DNA of 64,000 nucleotides from an uncultured Akkermansia sp. (GTDB lineage Bacteria; Verrucomicrobiota; Verrucomicrobiia; Verrucomicrobiales; Akkermansiaceae), in assembly GCA_900548895.1 (NCBI GenBank), contig URLZ01000002.1, positions 1 through 64,000 on the forward strand. Reading direction: 5' to 3'. Position numbers and translations under genes: made by a program. This document shows positions 40,734 through 50,759 of the stretch, piece after piece (position 1 is the first letter of the stretch; every line of letters starts with the position of its first letter). The notes under the pieces were generated by a model, which saw nothing but the letters and a program-made list of their open reading frames with translations, searched no databases and was not told the origin of the DNA.

Positions 40734-40761
40734 ACCCTGCACGTTGCGTGCAGGGTTTTTT
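40734..40761 (+). terminator. Terminator of infA
   Basis: A perfect 10-bp stem (40734-40743 with 40747-40756) with a TTG loop is followed by six T. Confidence 0.92.
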
Positions 40762-41250
40762 GTTGCGTTTTTGCCTGCGGCGTGCCGGCTGTTTTGCGGG
40801 TGAACTTTGTTTTGAGAACGAACTTTGCCCTTGAGTTGGCTGCCGATGTTGCCCCGCAGGTGGCGCGGGGATCGGGCGCTCGTTGGCTGCGCCGGCGTTT
40901 GGCTCGACGGAGTGTTTGGAGTTGGCGAGTTCGCGGGGCTGGCGCGGCGTGCCTCGCGTGACCATCGGACCGTGTGAGGTGGAAGGTGGGTGGCCGATGG
41001 TCGGGGTGTCGTTGCGGGTTGGGCTGAGGGGGCGGGAGGAGAGCCCGGAGGGGGTGATGCGGGGAGTCGGAGTGCATTTGAGCGCGCAGGATGCGGTGAG
41101 CGGCGCGGTCGGGCGGAAGGGGTGGCCGGAAGGGGTGGCCGGAAGGGGTGGCGGTGATGAGCGCAGGAGGGGGAGGGGGCTTTGAGGAATGGACGAGCCT
41201 TCGGGAAAGGCGCGCTCCTCCCGCCTGATTCGGGCGGCCTGCGGAGACGC
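40762..41250. other. Spacer with a 13-bp triple repeat
   Basis: No gene seen. Three head-to-tail copies of GGAAGGGGTGGCC lie at 41115-41153 (the last differs by one base). Confidence 0.5.
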
Positions 41251-41285
41251 AAAGCGCCCCGCATCCGAGGTCGGATGCGGGGCGC
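41251..41285 (-). terminator. Terminator of the galK-symporter operon
   Basis: A perfect 15-bp stem (41254-41268 with 41271-41285), nearly loopless, has a short TTT on the minus-strand side. Confidence 0.75.
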
Positions 41286-41313
41286 GCCATTTGTCGGGTG
41301 AGCCCGGAGGGCT

Positions 41314-43752
41314 TTACCAGAAGATGATGTAGAGCGCGATGGTGATGGCGATGACGATGGCGCCGAAGATCTTCGCACGCGCAGACGTCTTCATCTCGAT
41401 GATGCCCTTGTCCTGCAGGATGACGGCTTCGCCGCCGCGCAGGTGGTTGATCAGCGTCAGGATGACACCGACGAGGCAGATGATCACGAAGGAGATGGCC
41501 ATGCGGTTCAGGAAGGAACCGAAGAGCAGCTTCATGGTCTCGTTATCCTCGGGGATGGGGATGAGCTTGAGCGTGCCGTAGACAGCAGCACCCAAGGCGA
41601 TGCCCAGCCAGCCGAAGATGCGCGGGCACTTCGGCACGAAGAAGCCGAAGATGAAGACGGCCAGCACACCCGGGCTCAGGAAGCCTTGGAACTCCTGAAT
41701 GAAGGTGAAGATGCCGCCGAAGGCGGGGTTATCCAGGTAGGGGGCGATGACGGTGGCGATGAGGGCGAGCACCAGCACGGACCAGCGACCCACGGAGACG
41801 AGCTGGGCGGAGGAGGCCGGCTTGCCCGTCAGCTCCTTGGCCTTGCCGTAAATGTCCATCGTGAAGAGTGTGGAGGCCGAGTTGAACATCGAGGCCAACG
41901 AGCTCACGACGGCGCCGAAGAGGGCCGCGAGGACGAACCAGGCCCAGCCGGTGTTGGGCAGCAGGCGCTTGAGCAGCGTGGCGAAGGCCGAGTCGTAGTG
42001 ATAGCCGACGAGGGCGGTGGTGACGCTGTACTTGTCGGTGTTCTGGCAGGCCTGCTTGGTGATCTCTTCATCGATCTTGAGAACGGCGTCGGCCGCAGCA
42101 GCGCGCTTCTCGGTTTCCGCGGCGGGAATCATGTGCAGGTTCTCGGCGGCGGTGATCAGGCGCGCCTTCTGCTCGGTCGTGGCGCCGGCGTTGTCGGCGT
42201 TCTGCGCGATGAGTTTGAGGGCGTCAAGTTCGACATCCGCACGGATGAGTCGCGTGGCGCTGATCTTGTAGATGGGCAGCTTGCCGCTCTCGCTGCTCTG
42301 CTCAGCCACGGTCTGGATGATCTTGTCCGAACGTTCGTCCGCGATGGTCTTGAGGTCGTCGCGGAAGAGGTTGTAGGCGAGGATGCCCGGTACGATGACG
42401 ACGAAGGGCACCAGCAGCTTGAGGAAGGCGGCGAAGACGACGCCGAGCTGGCCTTCTTCAAGGCTCTTGGAGGCCAGGGTGCGCTGCATGATGTACTGGT
42501 TGAGGCCCCAGTAGAAGAAGTTGGGGATCCAGAGGCCGAGCAGGTAGACCGTCCAGGGCATGGTCGGGTCATTGGCCGGGCGCATCATGTGCAGCTTGCC
42601 GGCGATGCCGTTGACGGCAGAGGTGGCGTCGCCGTCGTTGAGTGTCCAGAGGCGCGCCGCACCGTCGGCGAGGGTGTTGCCGGTGCTTTGCATGGCGCCG
42701 GCGACGTCTCCGTTGACGAGGTTGGTTGCGGAGATGGAGGCGGAGTCAATCATGCCGGCGCTGCTGGCTGCATACGGATCCATGCTGCCGAGGGCCGAGA
42801 TGGCGAAGTAGGCGACGACGCCGCCGCCGACGAGCAGGCCGGCGCCCCAGATGAGGTCTGTCCAGGCGCAGGCTTTCAGGCCGCCGACGTAGACGTAGAC
42901 GGTGGCGCAGACGGCGATGATGATGCAGCCTGCGGTCACGGGGAGGTCAAAGTAGACGGAGACGACGGTCGAGCCGGCGTAGATGACGGCGGCGGTGGGC
43001 ACGCCGACGAGGATGAGCAGGTTGGCGATGGCCATTGTCACTCGGGCAACGCCGTTGAAGCGCTCTTCCAGGAACTGCGGGATGGTGAAGACGCCGCGCT
43101 TGAGCAGCATCGGCAGGAAGGTGAAGGCGACGATGACGAGCACGATGGCGGCCAGCCATTCATAGCCGGCGATGGCGATGCCCAGCCAGTCGGCTGCTTG
43201 TCCGCTCATGCCGACGAACTGCTCGGTGGAGATGTTGGCGGCGAGCAGGGAGAAGCCCACGAGCCACCAGCTCAGGCCGCGGCCGGCGAGGAAGTAGTCG
43301 GCTGCCCCGCCTTCCTTGTTTTCGCCTTCATCGCTCTTTTTCTCGCCTGCACCGGACTTCCAGATGCCGAGGCCGATGACGCCGATGACGACGATGCAGA
43401 AGACGATCATCTCCCAGACCGGGAGGACTTCGACGTCTTCTTCAACGGGGTCGTTGGCGGCTTTTTTGTCTTCCATGGCGCGCTGGACGACGTCGGCGGC
43501 CGGCTTGTCGCTCTTCATGATGGCGGCGACGGAGCTGCCGCCGTCCGTTGCCGGGGCCGCTGCGGGGGCAGCGGGGGCCGGGGTGGGCTCTGCGGTTGCC
43601 GGGGTGGCGGCCGGGGCGGGTGCAGCTGCGGGATCCGGCGCCGTTGCGACGGCGGCCGGGGGGGTATTCGGCTGAACGGCGGGGCTGTCTTGCGCGACGG
43701 CGCCCGCGCCCAGGAGCGCCAGGGCGCTCAGAGTTGCAAATAGTTGCTTCAT
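41314..43752 (-). CDS. Sodium:solute symporter (SSS family), probable galactose transporter
   Basis: 812 residues, far longer than the roughly 530 of typical SSS sugar carriers. A signal-peptide-like start (1-21) is followed by an Ala/Pro-rich stretch (about 22-75), a helix near 112-130 and the SSS core beginning with the ADYFLAGRGLSWW motif. SSS blocks NISTEQFVGMSG and the conserved sodium-site region are present. A polar insertion (about residues 500-600) interrupts the helices. Its start is 17 nt after galK, so galactose is the likely substrate, imported with sodium. Confidence 0.88.
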   Translation of the reverse strand: MKQLFATLSALALLGAGAVAQDSPAVQPNTPPAAVATAPDPAAAPAPAATPATAEPTPAPAAPAAAPATDGGSSVAAIMKSDKPAADVVQRAMEDKKAANDPVEEDVEVLPVWEMIVFCIVVIGVIGLGIWKSGAGEKKSDEGENKEGGAADYFLAGRGLSWWLVGFSLLAANISTEQFVGMSGQAADWLGIAIAGYEWLAAIVLVIVAFTFLPMLLKRGVFTIPQFLEERFNGVARVTMAIANLLILVGVPTAAVIYAGSTVVSVYFDLPVTAGCIIIAVCATVYVYVGGLKACAWTDLIWGAGLLVGGGVVAYFAISALGSMDPYAASSAGMIDSASISATNLVNGDVAGAMQSTGNTLADGAARLWTLNDGDATSAVNGIAGKLHMMRPANDPTMPWTVYLLGLWIPNFFYWGLNQYIMQRTLASKSLEEGQLGVVFAAFLKLLVPFVVIVPGILAYNLFRDDLKTIADERSDKIIQTVAEQSSESGKLPIYKISATRLIRADVELDALKLIAQNADNAGATTEQKARLITAAENLHMIPAAETEKRAAAADAVLKIDEEITKQACQNTDKYSVTTALVGYHYDSAFATLLKRLLPNTGWAWFVLAALFGAVVSSLASMFNSASTLFTMDIYGKAKELTGKPASSAQLVSVGRWSVLVLALIATVIAPYLDNPAFGGIFTFIQEFQGFLSPGVLAVFIFGFFVPKCPRIFGWLGIALGAAVYGTLKLIPIPEDNETMKLLFGSFLNRMAISFVIICLVGVILTLINHLRGGEAVILQDKGIIEMKTSARAKIFGAIVIAITIALYIIFW

Positions 43753-43769
43753 AAGTGGTGGCGTTGGAT

Positions 43770-44948
43770 TCAGGCCTTGTAGAGCACGCGGGCGCCTTCG
43801 CCCGGGCGGGTGACGAGGTAGGTGGTTTCGATGCCGAGTTCCTGGCGGTAGGCTTCGAGCATTTCGTGGGCGACTTGCTCGACGTCGGCGCTCTTGACGA
43901 GGGCGACGATGCATCCGCCGAAGCCGCCGCCGGTCATGCGGGCGCCGTAGACGGAGGCCGCCGAGGGGATGGTGTCGGCGAGGCTGACGAGTTTGTCAAC
44001 TTCGGCGCAGGAGACTTCGAAGTCATCTTTGAGGGAGGCGTGCGAGCCGCGCATGGCGACGCCGGCGGCTTCCCAGTCTCCCTTCTCCACGGCGTCGGCA
44101 AAGGCGGCGACGCGCAGGTTTTCGCCGATGACGTGGCGGGCGCGGCGGTAGCAGAGGTCGCCGAGCTCGGCTTTCTTGGCTTCGAGCATTTCGAGGGTGG
44201 CTTCGCGCAGGGAGGGGACGCCGAGGATAGCGCAGGCGTCTTCGCAGTTCTTGCGGCGGGCGGCGTAGCCACCGTCGGCCAGGGAGTGCTTGACGGCCGA
44301 GTCGATGACGAGGACGCTGACGTTCGGGTCCGTCATCGGGATGAGCTTGTAGGAGAGGTCCTTGCAGTCGAGCATGAGGGCGTGGTCCTTGCGGCCGTTG
44401 GCGGAGATGAACTGGTCCATGATGCCGCAGGGAACGTTGACGAATTCGTGCTCGGTGGCTTGGCCGATGAGGGCGCGCTCGGTCGGGCTGACATCGGCGT
44501 CGCAGAGGGCCGCCAGGGCGGTGCAGGTGGCGACTTCAAAAGCGGCGCTGGAGGAGAGGCCGCCGCCGCGCGGCACGTTCGAGTCGATGAGCATGTCGAC
44601 CGCGGGTACTTTGATGCCGCGGCGCTCGAGCATGCAGATGACGCCGCGCACGTAGTTGCTCCAGAAGGGTTCTCCGGGTTTGTCGGCGTCGGCGGGGTCG
44701 ATTTCAATCAAGGTGTCTCCCAGTGAGCCGATCCAGCGGTGCTTGCCCGTGGGTGAGGGGGCCACGGCCACGACGTTGATGTTGTTGAGGGCCATCGGCA
44801 GTACAAAGCCGTTGTTGTAGTCCGTGTGCTCGCCGATGAGGTTCACACGGCCGGGAGAGGCGGCCACGACGGTGGGTTTGTGTCCGAAATACTCCTCGAA
44901 ATAGGGAGTGATGGTTTCGACACTGATTTCGCGTTGCTCTAAGTCCAT
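43770..44948 (-). CDS. galK: Galactokinase
   Basis: 392 residues, GHMP kinase fold. The galactokinase signature PGRVNLIGEHTDYNNGFVLP lies near residue 30; GGGLSSSAAFEVA forms the ATP loop, and GARMTGGGFGGC is motif 3. It phosphorylates galactose at C1 for the Leloir pathway; galT and galE are not in the window. First gene of the operon with the SSS symporter. Confidence 0.96.
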   Translation of the reverse strand: MDLEQREISVETITPYFEEYFGHKPTVVAASPGRVNLIGEHTDYNNGFVLPMALNNINVVAVAPSPTGKHRWIGSLGDTLIEIDPADADKPGEPFWSNYVRGVICMLERRGIKVPAVDMLIDSNVPRGGGLSSSAAFEVATCTALAALCDADVSPTERALIGQATEHEFVNVPCGIMDQFISANGRKDHALMLDCKDLSYKLIPMTDPNVSVLVIDSAVKHSLADGGYAARRKNCEDACAILGVPSLREATLEMLEAKKAELGDLCYRRARHVIGENLRVAAFADAVEKGDWEAAGVAMRGSHASLKDDFEVSCAEVDKLVSLADTIPSAASVYGARMTGGGFGGCIVALVKSADVEQVAHEMLEAYRQELGIETTYLVTRPGEGARVLYKA

Positions 44949-44962
44949 AGCAGGTGAAGGCT

Positions 44963-44992
44963 AGCATATTTCTACCCTGAAGTAAATCACAA
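44963..44992 (-). promoter_or_regulatory. Promoter of galK
   Basis: TTGTGA (44987-44992), 18-nt spacer, TATGCT (44963-44968), 14 nt to the ATG; leader about 7 nt. Confidence 0.5.
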
Positions 44993-45141
44993 ACTTCTCC
45001 GAGATGGGGAATTTTCTCGCTGTTTTGCACTGGGCGAAAGGAGGCTTTGGGCCGGTGCGCGGGGGATGTGCTCGGGTGCGTGAGGGGATGCGCGCGGAGG
45101 GATGTGGAGGGGGCGGCAGGCGGGATGGTGCGAGAGACGAC

Positions 45142-45171
45142 GAGCCACTCCGGCTTGTGCCGGGGTGGCTC
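45142..45171 (-). terminator. Hairpin after pdxJ
   Basis: A 13-bp stem (45142-45154 with 45159-45171, one G-T pair) lies 50 nt after the pdxJ stop. No T run. Confidence 0.55.
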
Positions 45172-45220
45172 GAGGGAGGGGGGCTGCCGCTCTGCTGTTT
45201 TTGCGCCGGATGGGCGCTTT

Positions 45221-45961
45221 TTACCAGTTGAGGGCGGCGATGGCTTCCTTCATTTCGCGGACGGCGGCGGTGAGGCCGATGAAGATGGAGCGCGCGATGA
45301 TGGTGTGGCCGATGTTGAGCTCGCTGAGGTGCGGGACGCGGCTGAGCTCGGTGAGGTTGCCGAGCTGGATGCCGTGGCCGGCGTGCACTTCGAGGCCGAG
45401 GCTGTGGCCGCGCTCGGCGGCGGCGATGAGGCGCTCGGTTTCGCGCGCCCTCGCGTCGCCGAAGTTGTTGGCGAAGCGCCCGGTGTGCAGCTCGACCATG
45501 GGGGCTCCGACTTCGGCGCTGGCTTCCACCTGCTCGGGCTCGGGGTCGATGAACATGCTGACGCGGGTGCCGTTGCCCTGAAGGGCGGCGACGAGGCGGC
45601 GCAGCAGGTCGGCGTGGCCGATGACGTCGAGCCCGCCTTCGGTGGTGACTTCCTGACGACGCTCGGGGACGAGGCAGACGTAGTCCGGGCGCAGGCGCAG
45701 GGCGACGTCGAGCATGGCTTCGGTGGCGCCCATTTCGAGGTTGAGGGGCAGGGGGATTTCTCGGCGCACGGCGAAGGCGTCGGCGTCTTGCATGTGGCGG
45801 CGGTCTTCGCGGACGTGCAGGGTGATGGAGTCGGCCCCGCCTTCGAGGGCGGCTCGGGCGGCGGCGAGGACGGAGGGTTCTGCGTGGGGGGCGTCAGGCA
45901 TGCCGGCGTAGCGGGCCTGGCGAAGGGTGGCGACGTGATCGATGTTGACTCCGAGTAACAT
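45221..45961 (-). CDS. pdxJ: Pyridoxine 5'-phosphate synthase
   Basis: 246 residues from the ATG at 45961. The N-terminus VNIDHVATLRQAR, the ITLHVREDRRHMQD block and the C-terminal HAGHGI and LNIGH motifs are diagnostic of PdxJ. It condenses 1-deoxyxylulose 5-phosphate with 3-amino-2-oxopropyl phosphate in vitamin B6 synthesis. It lies 98 nt after purH, separated by a hairpin, so it may be partly co-transcribed. Confidence 0.96.
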   Translation of the reverse strand: MLLGVNIDHVATLRQARYAGMPDAPHAEPSVLAAARAALEGGADSITLHVREDRRHMQDADAFAVRREIPLPLNLEMGATEAMLDVALRLRPDYVCLVPERRQEVTTEGGLDVIGHADLLRRLVAALQGNGTRVSMFIDPEPEQVEASAEVGAPMVELHTGRFANNFGDARARETERLIAAAERGHSLGLEVHAGHGIQLGNLTELSRVPHLSELNIGHTIIARSIFIGLTAAVREMKEAIAALNW

Positions 45962-45999
45962 GGGAAATGGATGGGGTGGGTGTTGGTCAGAAATGGTTG

Positions 46000-46025
46000 C
46001 CCCCGGGGCGTTGGCGCCCCGGGGG
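46000..46025 (-). terminator. Hairpin between purH and pdxJ
   Basis: A perfect 11-bp GC stem (46000-46010 with 46015-46025) with a 4-nt loop and no T run. It may be a partial terminator or a stability element. Confidence 0.5.
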
Positions 46026-46059
46026 TCGGGTGATGGGGAGGCTGTGCGCTCCCTGCGGA

Positions 46060-47616
46060 TCAGTGCAGGAAGTGGCGCACGCCGGTGAAGACCATGGCGA
46101 TGCCGGCCGCGTTGGCGGCGTCGATGACTTCCTGGTCGCGGATGGAGCCGCCGGGCTGGATGCAGGCGGTGGCGCCGGCGTCGATGGCGGTCTGGAGGCC
46201 GTCGGCGAAGGGGAAGAGGCCGTCGGAGGCGATGACGCTGCCCTTGAGGTCGAGGCCGGCCTGACCGGCCTTCCACACGGCGATCTTGGCGGAGTCGACG
46301 CGGCTCATCTGGCCGGCGCCGATGCCGAGGGTGCCGTCCTTGTCGGTGAAGACGATGGCGTTGGAGTGCACCTGCTTGCAGACGCGCCAGGCGAAGCGCA
46401 TGGCTTCGAGCTCGTCGGCGGTGGGTACGCGCTTGGTGACGACCTTGCTCTCGAGGTCATCGAGGCCGAGGGGCTGGTCGTCGCGCTTCATCGTCATGAC
46501 GCCGCCGGGGGCGGTGCGGATCATGGGCTGCTTGCAGAACTCCAGCCAGGCGTCCATGTTGAGGCGCATGATGCGGCAGTTCTTCTTTTTCTGCAGGATG
46601 GCGCGGGCCTCGGGCTCGTAGTCCGGCGCGATGATGACGTCCGTGAAGATGGCGCCGACGATGCGGGCGAGCGCTTCGGTCATCGGGCGGTTCATGACGA
46701 TGACGCCGCCGAAGGGGGCCTGCGTGTCCGTCTGGTAGGCGCGCTTCCAGGCTTCGACGAGGTCTTCGTCGTCCTGGCCGACGCCGCAGGGGTTGGTGTG
46801 CTTGAGGATGCCGACGGTCGGGCGGCGGAAGTTCATGATGAGCGAGGCCGCGGCGTCGAGGTCGAGCACGTTGGTGTAGGAGAGCTCCTTGCCCTGAAGC
46901 TGGGTGAAGATCTTGTCGAAGCTCCCGTAGAGGACGCTCGGCTGGTGGGGGTTGTCGCCGTAGCGCAGGGTCTGGCAGAAGGGCAGCGAGAGAGTGAGGT
47001 TGTTCTTGATGCTGTCTTCGGAGCGGTGGCCGAGGTAGTTCGAGATGGCGGTGTCGTAGGCCGAGGTGCGCATGAAGACCTTGACGGCGAGCTTCTCGCG
47101 GGTCTTGAGCGTGGTGTTGCCCTGGTGGTTCTCCATTTCCTCGAGCACGGTGTCGTAGTCGGCCGGGTCGCTCACGACGGTGACGGAGGCGTAGTTCTTG
47201 GCCGCCGAGCGCAGCATGGAGGGGCCGCCGATGTCGATCTTCTCGATGGCTTCGGCGAGGGTGACGCCTTCCTTGGCGATGGTTTCCTCAAAGGGGTAGA
47301 GGTTGACGCAGACGAGGTCGATGGTCGGGATGTTGTTTTCCTGAGCCTGGCGGCGATGCTCTTCCAGATCGCGGCGCTGCAGCAGGCCGCCGTGAACCTT
47401 GGGGTGAAGCGTCTTGACGCGGCCGTCGAAGAGCTCGGGAGCTCCGGTGTAGTCGGAGATCTCGGTTACAGGCAGCCCCAGCTCCTTGAGGTATTTGCAG
47501 GTGCCTCCGGTGGAGATCAGCTGAACATTCTGGGCAACGAGGCCCCGGGCGAACCTGTCGAGCCCGGTCTTGTCCGAGACGGACAGCAGGGCGCGTTCAA
47601 TTTTCATCGTTTCCAT
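46060..47616 (-). CDS. purH: Bifunctional AICAR transformylase / IMP cyclohydrolase
   Basis: 518 residues. The N-terminal MGS-like cyclohydrolase domain (to about 200) starts with [15 protein letters not shown]. The C-terminal transformylase domain has the KHTNPCGVG motif and an SDGLFPF block. It catalyses the last two steps of purine synthesis to IMP. Two in-frame ATGs lie close together (47616 and 47607); the first was kept. Confidence 0.97.
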   Translation of the reverse strand: METMKIERALLSVSDKTGLDRFARGLVAQNVQLISTGGTCKYLKELGLPVTEISDYTGAPELFDGRVKTLHPKVHGGLLQRRDLEEHRRQAQENNIPTIDLVCVNLYPFEETIAKEGVTLAEAIEKIDIGGPSMLRSAAKNYASVTVVSDPADYDTVLEEMENHQGNTTLKTREKLAVKVFMRTSAYDTAISNYLGHRSEDSIKNNLTLSLPFCQTLRYGDNPHQPSVLYGSFDKIFTQLQGKELSYTNVLDLDAAASLIMNFRRPTVGILKHTNPCGVGQDDEDLVEAWKRAYQTDTQAPFGGVIVMNRPMTEALARIVGAIFTDVIIAPDYEPEARAILQKKKNCRIMRLNMDAWLEFCKQPMIRTAPGGVMTMKRDDQPLGLDDLESKVVTKRVPTADELEAMRFAWRVCKQVHSNAIVFTDKDGTLGIGAGQMSRVDSAKIAVWKAGQAGLDLKGSVIASDGLFPFADGLQTAIDAGATACIQPGGSIRDQEVIDAANAAGIAMVFTGVRHFLH

Positions 47617-47653
47617 GTGTTAAATGAGGGTTTAACCGCGCGGGCGGTACCAG

Positions 47654-47682
47654 AGGGTACACCTGAAACGCGCAAATTTCAA
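47654..47682 (-). promoter_or_regulatory. Promoter of purH
   Basis: TTGAAA (47677-47682), 17-nt spacer, TACCCT (47654-47659); leader about 30 nt without Shine-Dalgarno sequence. Confidence 0.5.
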
Positions 47683-47811
47683 GCCTAAAATCTCGGGCGG
47701 AGACGGCTCGGTTTTCGGCGATTTCGCCGCCGCGGGGAGGCTCGTTCTCCGCTTCGCCTCAGGGGAGTCTGCCCCGCCGGAAGGCGCCTCGCCGGGCGCC
47801 AAGGGGGCCGC

Positions 47812-49029
47812 TCAGGCCGGGTCTCTCTCCTCGTCGGGGGCGCTGTCGGCGGGCGGGGGGAGTTGGATTTCGAAGCGGGTGAGGATGCCGGGGCGGCTTT
47901 CGGCGCGGATGCTGCCGCCGTGGGCTTCGACGGCGTGTTTGACGATGGAGAGGCCGAGGCCGGTGCCTTTGACTTTGCCGGTTTTGTCGGCGCGGAAGAA
48001 GCGGTTGAAGATGTAGGGGAGGGATTCGGCGTCGATGCCGATGCCGTTGTCGTCGATGCGGATGAGGGTGTGGCCGTCGGGGCTCTGCTCGGCGTGCAGT
48101 CGGAGTTTGAGGCCGGGGGCGGGGTTGTTTTTGAGGGCGTTTTCGAGAAGGTTGAAGAGGATTTGCGCCCAGTAGAATTTGTCGCCGCGCAGGTGCAGCG
48201 GCCGGGGAGTGATGTCGATGCTCAGCTCGGCTTTCTGCGTTTCGATCAGCGATTCGAGGCGCTGGCGGGTTTCTTCGGCGACGTCGGCGAGGTCGAAGTC
48301 TTCGGATTTGAGGTAGGACTGCGGGTTCTCGAGCCGCGAGACGGTGAGCATGTCTTCGACGAGGCGCACGAGGCGGTCGGTGTGTTTCTGCATGACGCGC
48401 AGGGCTCGCGTTCTCAGGGCGGTGTCTGCGGCGGTTTCGGGCTCCTCGAGGAGGGTTTCGAGGTAGCCGCGCACGATGGTCAGCGGGGTGCGCAGTTCGT
48501 GGGAGGCGTTGGCGACGAAGTCGCGGCGAATGACTTGGGTGCGCTGCTCTTCCGTGACGTCGTGGAAGACGACGCCGACGTGGCGCTCTTCGTTGCGCAG
48601 GGGGGTGGCGAGGACGCGGTAGTAGCGCTGCTCGCCGCCGGTGCTGATTTGCACGGAGGCGCTCATGGGGCGGTCGGTCTGCGTGGCGTCGCGGATGAGC
48701 TGAAGGATTTCAGGGTCCGTCACGACGTGCAGCATGTTGATGTTGCGCGTTTCGTCGATGTCGAGCAGGTCGCCGGCGGCGCGGTTGGCCATGACGAGGC
48801 GGCCCGAGCGCCGCAGCAGCAGGAAGGGGACGCCGAGGGCTTCGAGGAAAAGGGATTTGTCTTGAGCGACGTGTTGCTCGAGTTCGCGCAGCAGGTGGCG
48901 CAGGTGTTCGATTTCGGCGTGGTCGTTGCGCGCGTGTCGGCGCATGCTCTCCAGGCGGGAGTGCAGGAAGATGAAGGGCAGAAAGAAGGCGATGACGAGC
49001 AGTCCGAGCGCTACGTTCCAGGTGATCAT
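47812..49029 (-). CDS. PhoR-like sensor histidine kinase, orphan
   Basis: 405 residues. One N-terminal membrane helix (about 4-24) is followed by a short coiled coil, a PAS domain (about 60-165), the dimerisation domain with H-box FVANASHELRTPLT, and an ATPase domain with N-box NLLENALKN, DDNGIGI and KGTGLGLSI. The order matches PhoR. A response regulator would be expected beside it, but neither neighbour (purH, MBL gene) is one. The signal is unknown; phosphate is only a guess from the architecture. Confidence 0.92.
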   Translation of the reverse strand: MITWNVALGLLVIAFFLPFIFLHSRLESMRRHARNDHAEIEHLRHLLRELEQHVAQDKSLFLEALGVPFLLLRRSGRLVMANRAAGDLLDIDETRNINMLHVVTDPEILQLIRDATQTDRPMSASVQISTGGEQRYYRVLATPLRNEERHVGVVFHDVTEEQRTQVIRRDFVANASHELRTPLTIVRGYLETLLEEPETAADTALRTRALRVMQKHTDRLVRLVEDMLTVSRLENPQSYLKSEDFDLADVAEETRQRLESLIETQKAELSIDITPRPLHLRGDKFYWAQILFNLLENALKNNPAPGLKLRLHAEQSPDGHTLIRIDDNGIGIDAESLPYIFNRFFRADKTGKVKGTGLGLSIVKHAVEAHGGSIRAESRPGILTRFEIQLPPPADSAPDEERDPA

Positions 49030-49050
49030 GGTGATTTGTGTGGTGCGATC

Positions 49051-49078
49051 ATCTTAGCAGATGGCGCGCGCGATTCAA
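49051..49078 (-). promoter_or_regulatory. Promoter of the histidine kinase gene
   Basis: TTGAAT (49073-49078), 16-nt spacer, TAAGAT (49051-49056); leader about 14 nt. Confidence 0.55.
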
Positions 49079-49180
49079 GTGCTGATGCGCTTTGTGTCGA
49101 TCTTGCCGCAGTGGCCCGGGGACTCGGCTGCGCGCCCGAGGGCCCGGTGAGGCGCTGTGGGGCTCAAGATGGAGTCCCCC

Positions 49181-49231
49181 AAAAACGAGGCTGCCCCATG
49201 GCCTCCGCTGGGAGCGGCGGCATGGGGCAGC
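49181..49231 (-). terminator. Terminator of the MBL/beta-CASP gene
   Basis: A stem GCTGCCCCATG (49190-49200) pairs with 49221-49231 and extends inward; five T follow on the minus strand at 49185-49181. Confidence 0.85.
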
Positions 49232-49275
49232 GCGGTGAGGCCGGGAGCCGAACGGGCGATGGAGGCCGGAGGGCC

Positions 49276-50643
49276 TCAGTCGAGCCGGTAGCTTTTGCCG
49301 GGCTGGGGAATGAAGATCTGCGACTGGGGCAGGCGCTCCTGCAGGGTTTTCTGCGTTTGCGCGAGGGCCTCGGCGTCGCCGTGCACGAGCAGGATGGTGC
49401 GCGGGGCGAGGGCGACGGCGTAGTCGATGAGGGCGTCGCGCGTGGCGTGGCCGGAGAAGTCGAAGTTCTCGATGCGGCAGCGCAGGGGGAGAGCCTGGCC
49501 ATCTTGCTCGCGCAGCTTGACGAGGTCTCCGTGGGCGGTGGCTTTGATCTTGCCGGCGGGCGAGTCGGGGTCGCTGTAGCCGACGAAGAGGATGGCGTCG
49601 TTGGGGTGCGGCAGCACTTGCGAGGCCAGCATGTTGGAGACGGTGTGCTCGCTCATCATGCCGCTGGAGACGAGGTAGATGTTGCCGGGCGAGGCGATGA
49701 GCGGGGCCTTGCCCTGCTTGGGCAGGCCGTGGGTCTCGACGTTGTCGCGCAGGCGGTAGCCGGGTTTGAGTCGCGGGGTGCTGTCGGCCATGCGGTCGTA
49801 GATGAGGGTGATTTTGGAGCTCAGTCCGCCGAAGTAGACGGGGACGTCGGGGATGAGACCCTCGCGCTTGAAGCGGTCGATCTCACAGAGCAGCTCCTGA
49901 CTCTTGCCGAGGGCAAAGACGGGGATGAGCACGGCGCCTCCCTGCTCGAGCGTTTCGCGGATGGCGGTGGCAAAGCGCCGCATTTCGCCCTCGCGGGTGT
50001 AGTCGTTGCGGCGCTGGGTGCTGCCGTGGGTGCACTCCATGAGCAGGATGTCGACGCCTTTCTGCGGGAAGTCGGCGCCGGCGATGAGGGTCTGGTTTTC
50101 AAACTGCACGTCGCCGGTGTAGAAGAGGGTGGTGCCGCTCTCGCTCTCGAGCTCGACGCCGCAGGAGCCGAGGATGTGCCCGGCGTCGTGCAGGGTGGCC
50201 AGCACCTTGCCGCCGCGCCCGGTGCGGAAGGGCTCGTTGTAGGGGCGGGTCATCCAGCTGCGCGCGGCGCGCTCCAGCTCGTGGTGCGTGAAGAAGGGGT
50301 ACTCGGTGATGCCCTCCTCCAGACGCTTGGAGGTCATGACGTTGACGGAGTTGTGCAGCATGGCCTCCCCGACTTCGGCGGTGCCGGCGGTCATGATGAC
50401 TTCGGCGGCGGGGTGCGCGTCCTGCAGGACGGGCAGGGTGCCGATGTGGTCGAGGTGGGCGTGGGTGACGAAGATGACGTCGGGGTCGGCGGCGCCGATG
50501 AGGCTGTAGTCAGGCATGGCGTCGCGTCCGTCTTTTTTCGGGTGCATGCCGGCATCCAGCACGATGCGAACACCGTCCATGTCGAGCAGATAGCTGTTGG
50601 CGCCGATTTCGGCGGCCCCCGTCATGTTGGTGAATGTAATCAT
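49276..50643 (-). CDS. MBL-fold beta-CASP RNA-processing nuclease
   Basis: 455 residues from the ATG at 50643. The metal motif HAHLDHIG lies near residue 71, with DAGHILGS and the beta-CASP motif NFDFSGHATRDAL near the C-terminus. The layout (MBL, beta-CASP, RMMBL) resembles CPSF73-like bacterial exonucleases that act on RNA. The cellular target is unknown. It is a single gene with a promoter and a strong terminator. Confidence 0.92.
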   Translation of the reverse strand: MITFTNMTGAAEIGANSYLLDMDGVRIVLDAGMHPKKDGRDAMPDYSLIGAADPDVIFVTHAHLDHIGTLPVLQDAHPAAEVIMTAGTAEVGEAMLHNSVNVMTSKRLEEGITEYPFFTHHELERAARSWMTRPYNEPFRTGRGGKVLATLHDAGHILGSCGVELESESGTTLFYTGDVQFENQTLIAGADFPQKGVDILLMECTHGSTQRRNDYTREGEMRRFATAIRETLEQGGAVLIPVFALGKSQELLCEIDRFKREGLIPDVPVYFGGLSSKITLIYDRMADSTPRLKPGYRLRDNVETHGLPKQGKAPLIASPGNIYLVSSGMMSEHTVSNMLASQVLPHPNDAILFVGYSDPDSPAGKIKATAHGDLVKLREQDGQALPLRCRIENFDFSGHATRDALIDYAVALAPRTILLVHGDAEALAQTQKTLQERLPQSQIFIPQPGKSYRLD

Positions 50644-50662
50644 GAAAAATTGAGTGCGGCGC

Positions 50663-50691
50663 ATTGTGCCCCAAGATGGGCCTCTTGTCAA
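50663..50691 (-). promoter_or_regulatory. Promoter of the MBL/beta-CASP gene
   Basis: Consensus TTGACA (50686-50691), 17-nt spacer, CACAAT (50663-50668), 19 nt to the ATG. Confidence 0.6.
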
Positions 50692-50759
50692 TGCGATACT
50701 GCGCCAGCGGCGCGGCGGTGCCTGAAAATCCCGCGCGGCGGCGGGGTTAAAGCCGGCGC

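Noticed and set aside
41443..43743. Plus-strand frame opposite the SSS symporter
   Set aside because: Asp/Gly/Glu-rich product without motifs; shadow of the real minus-strand gene.
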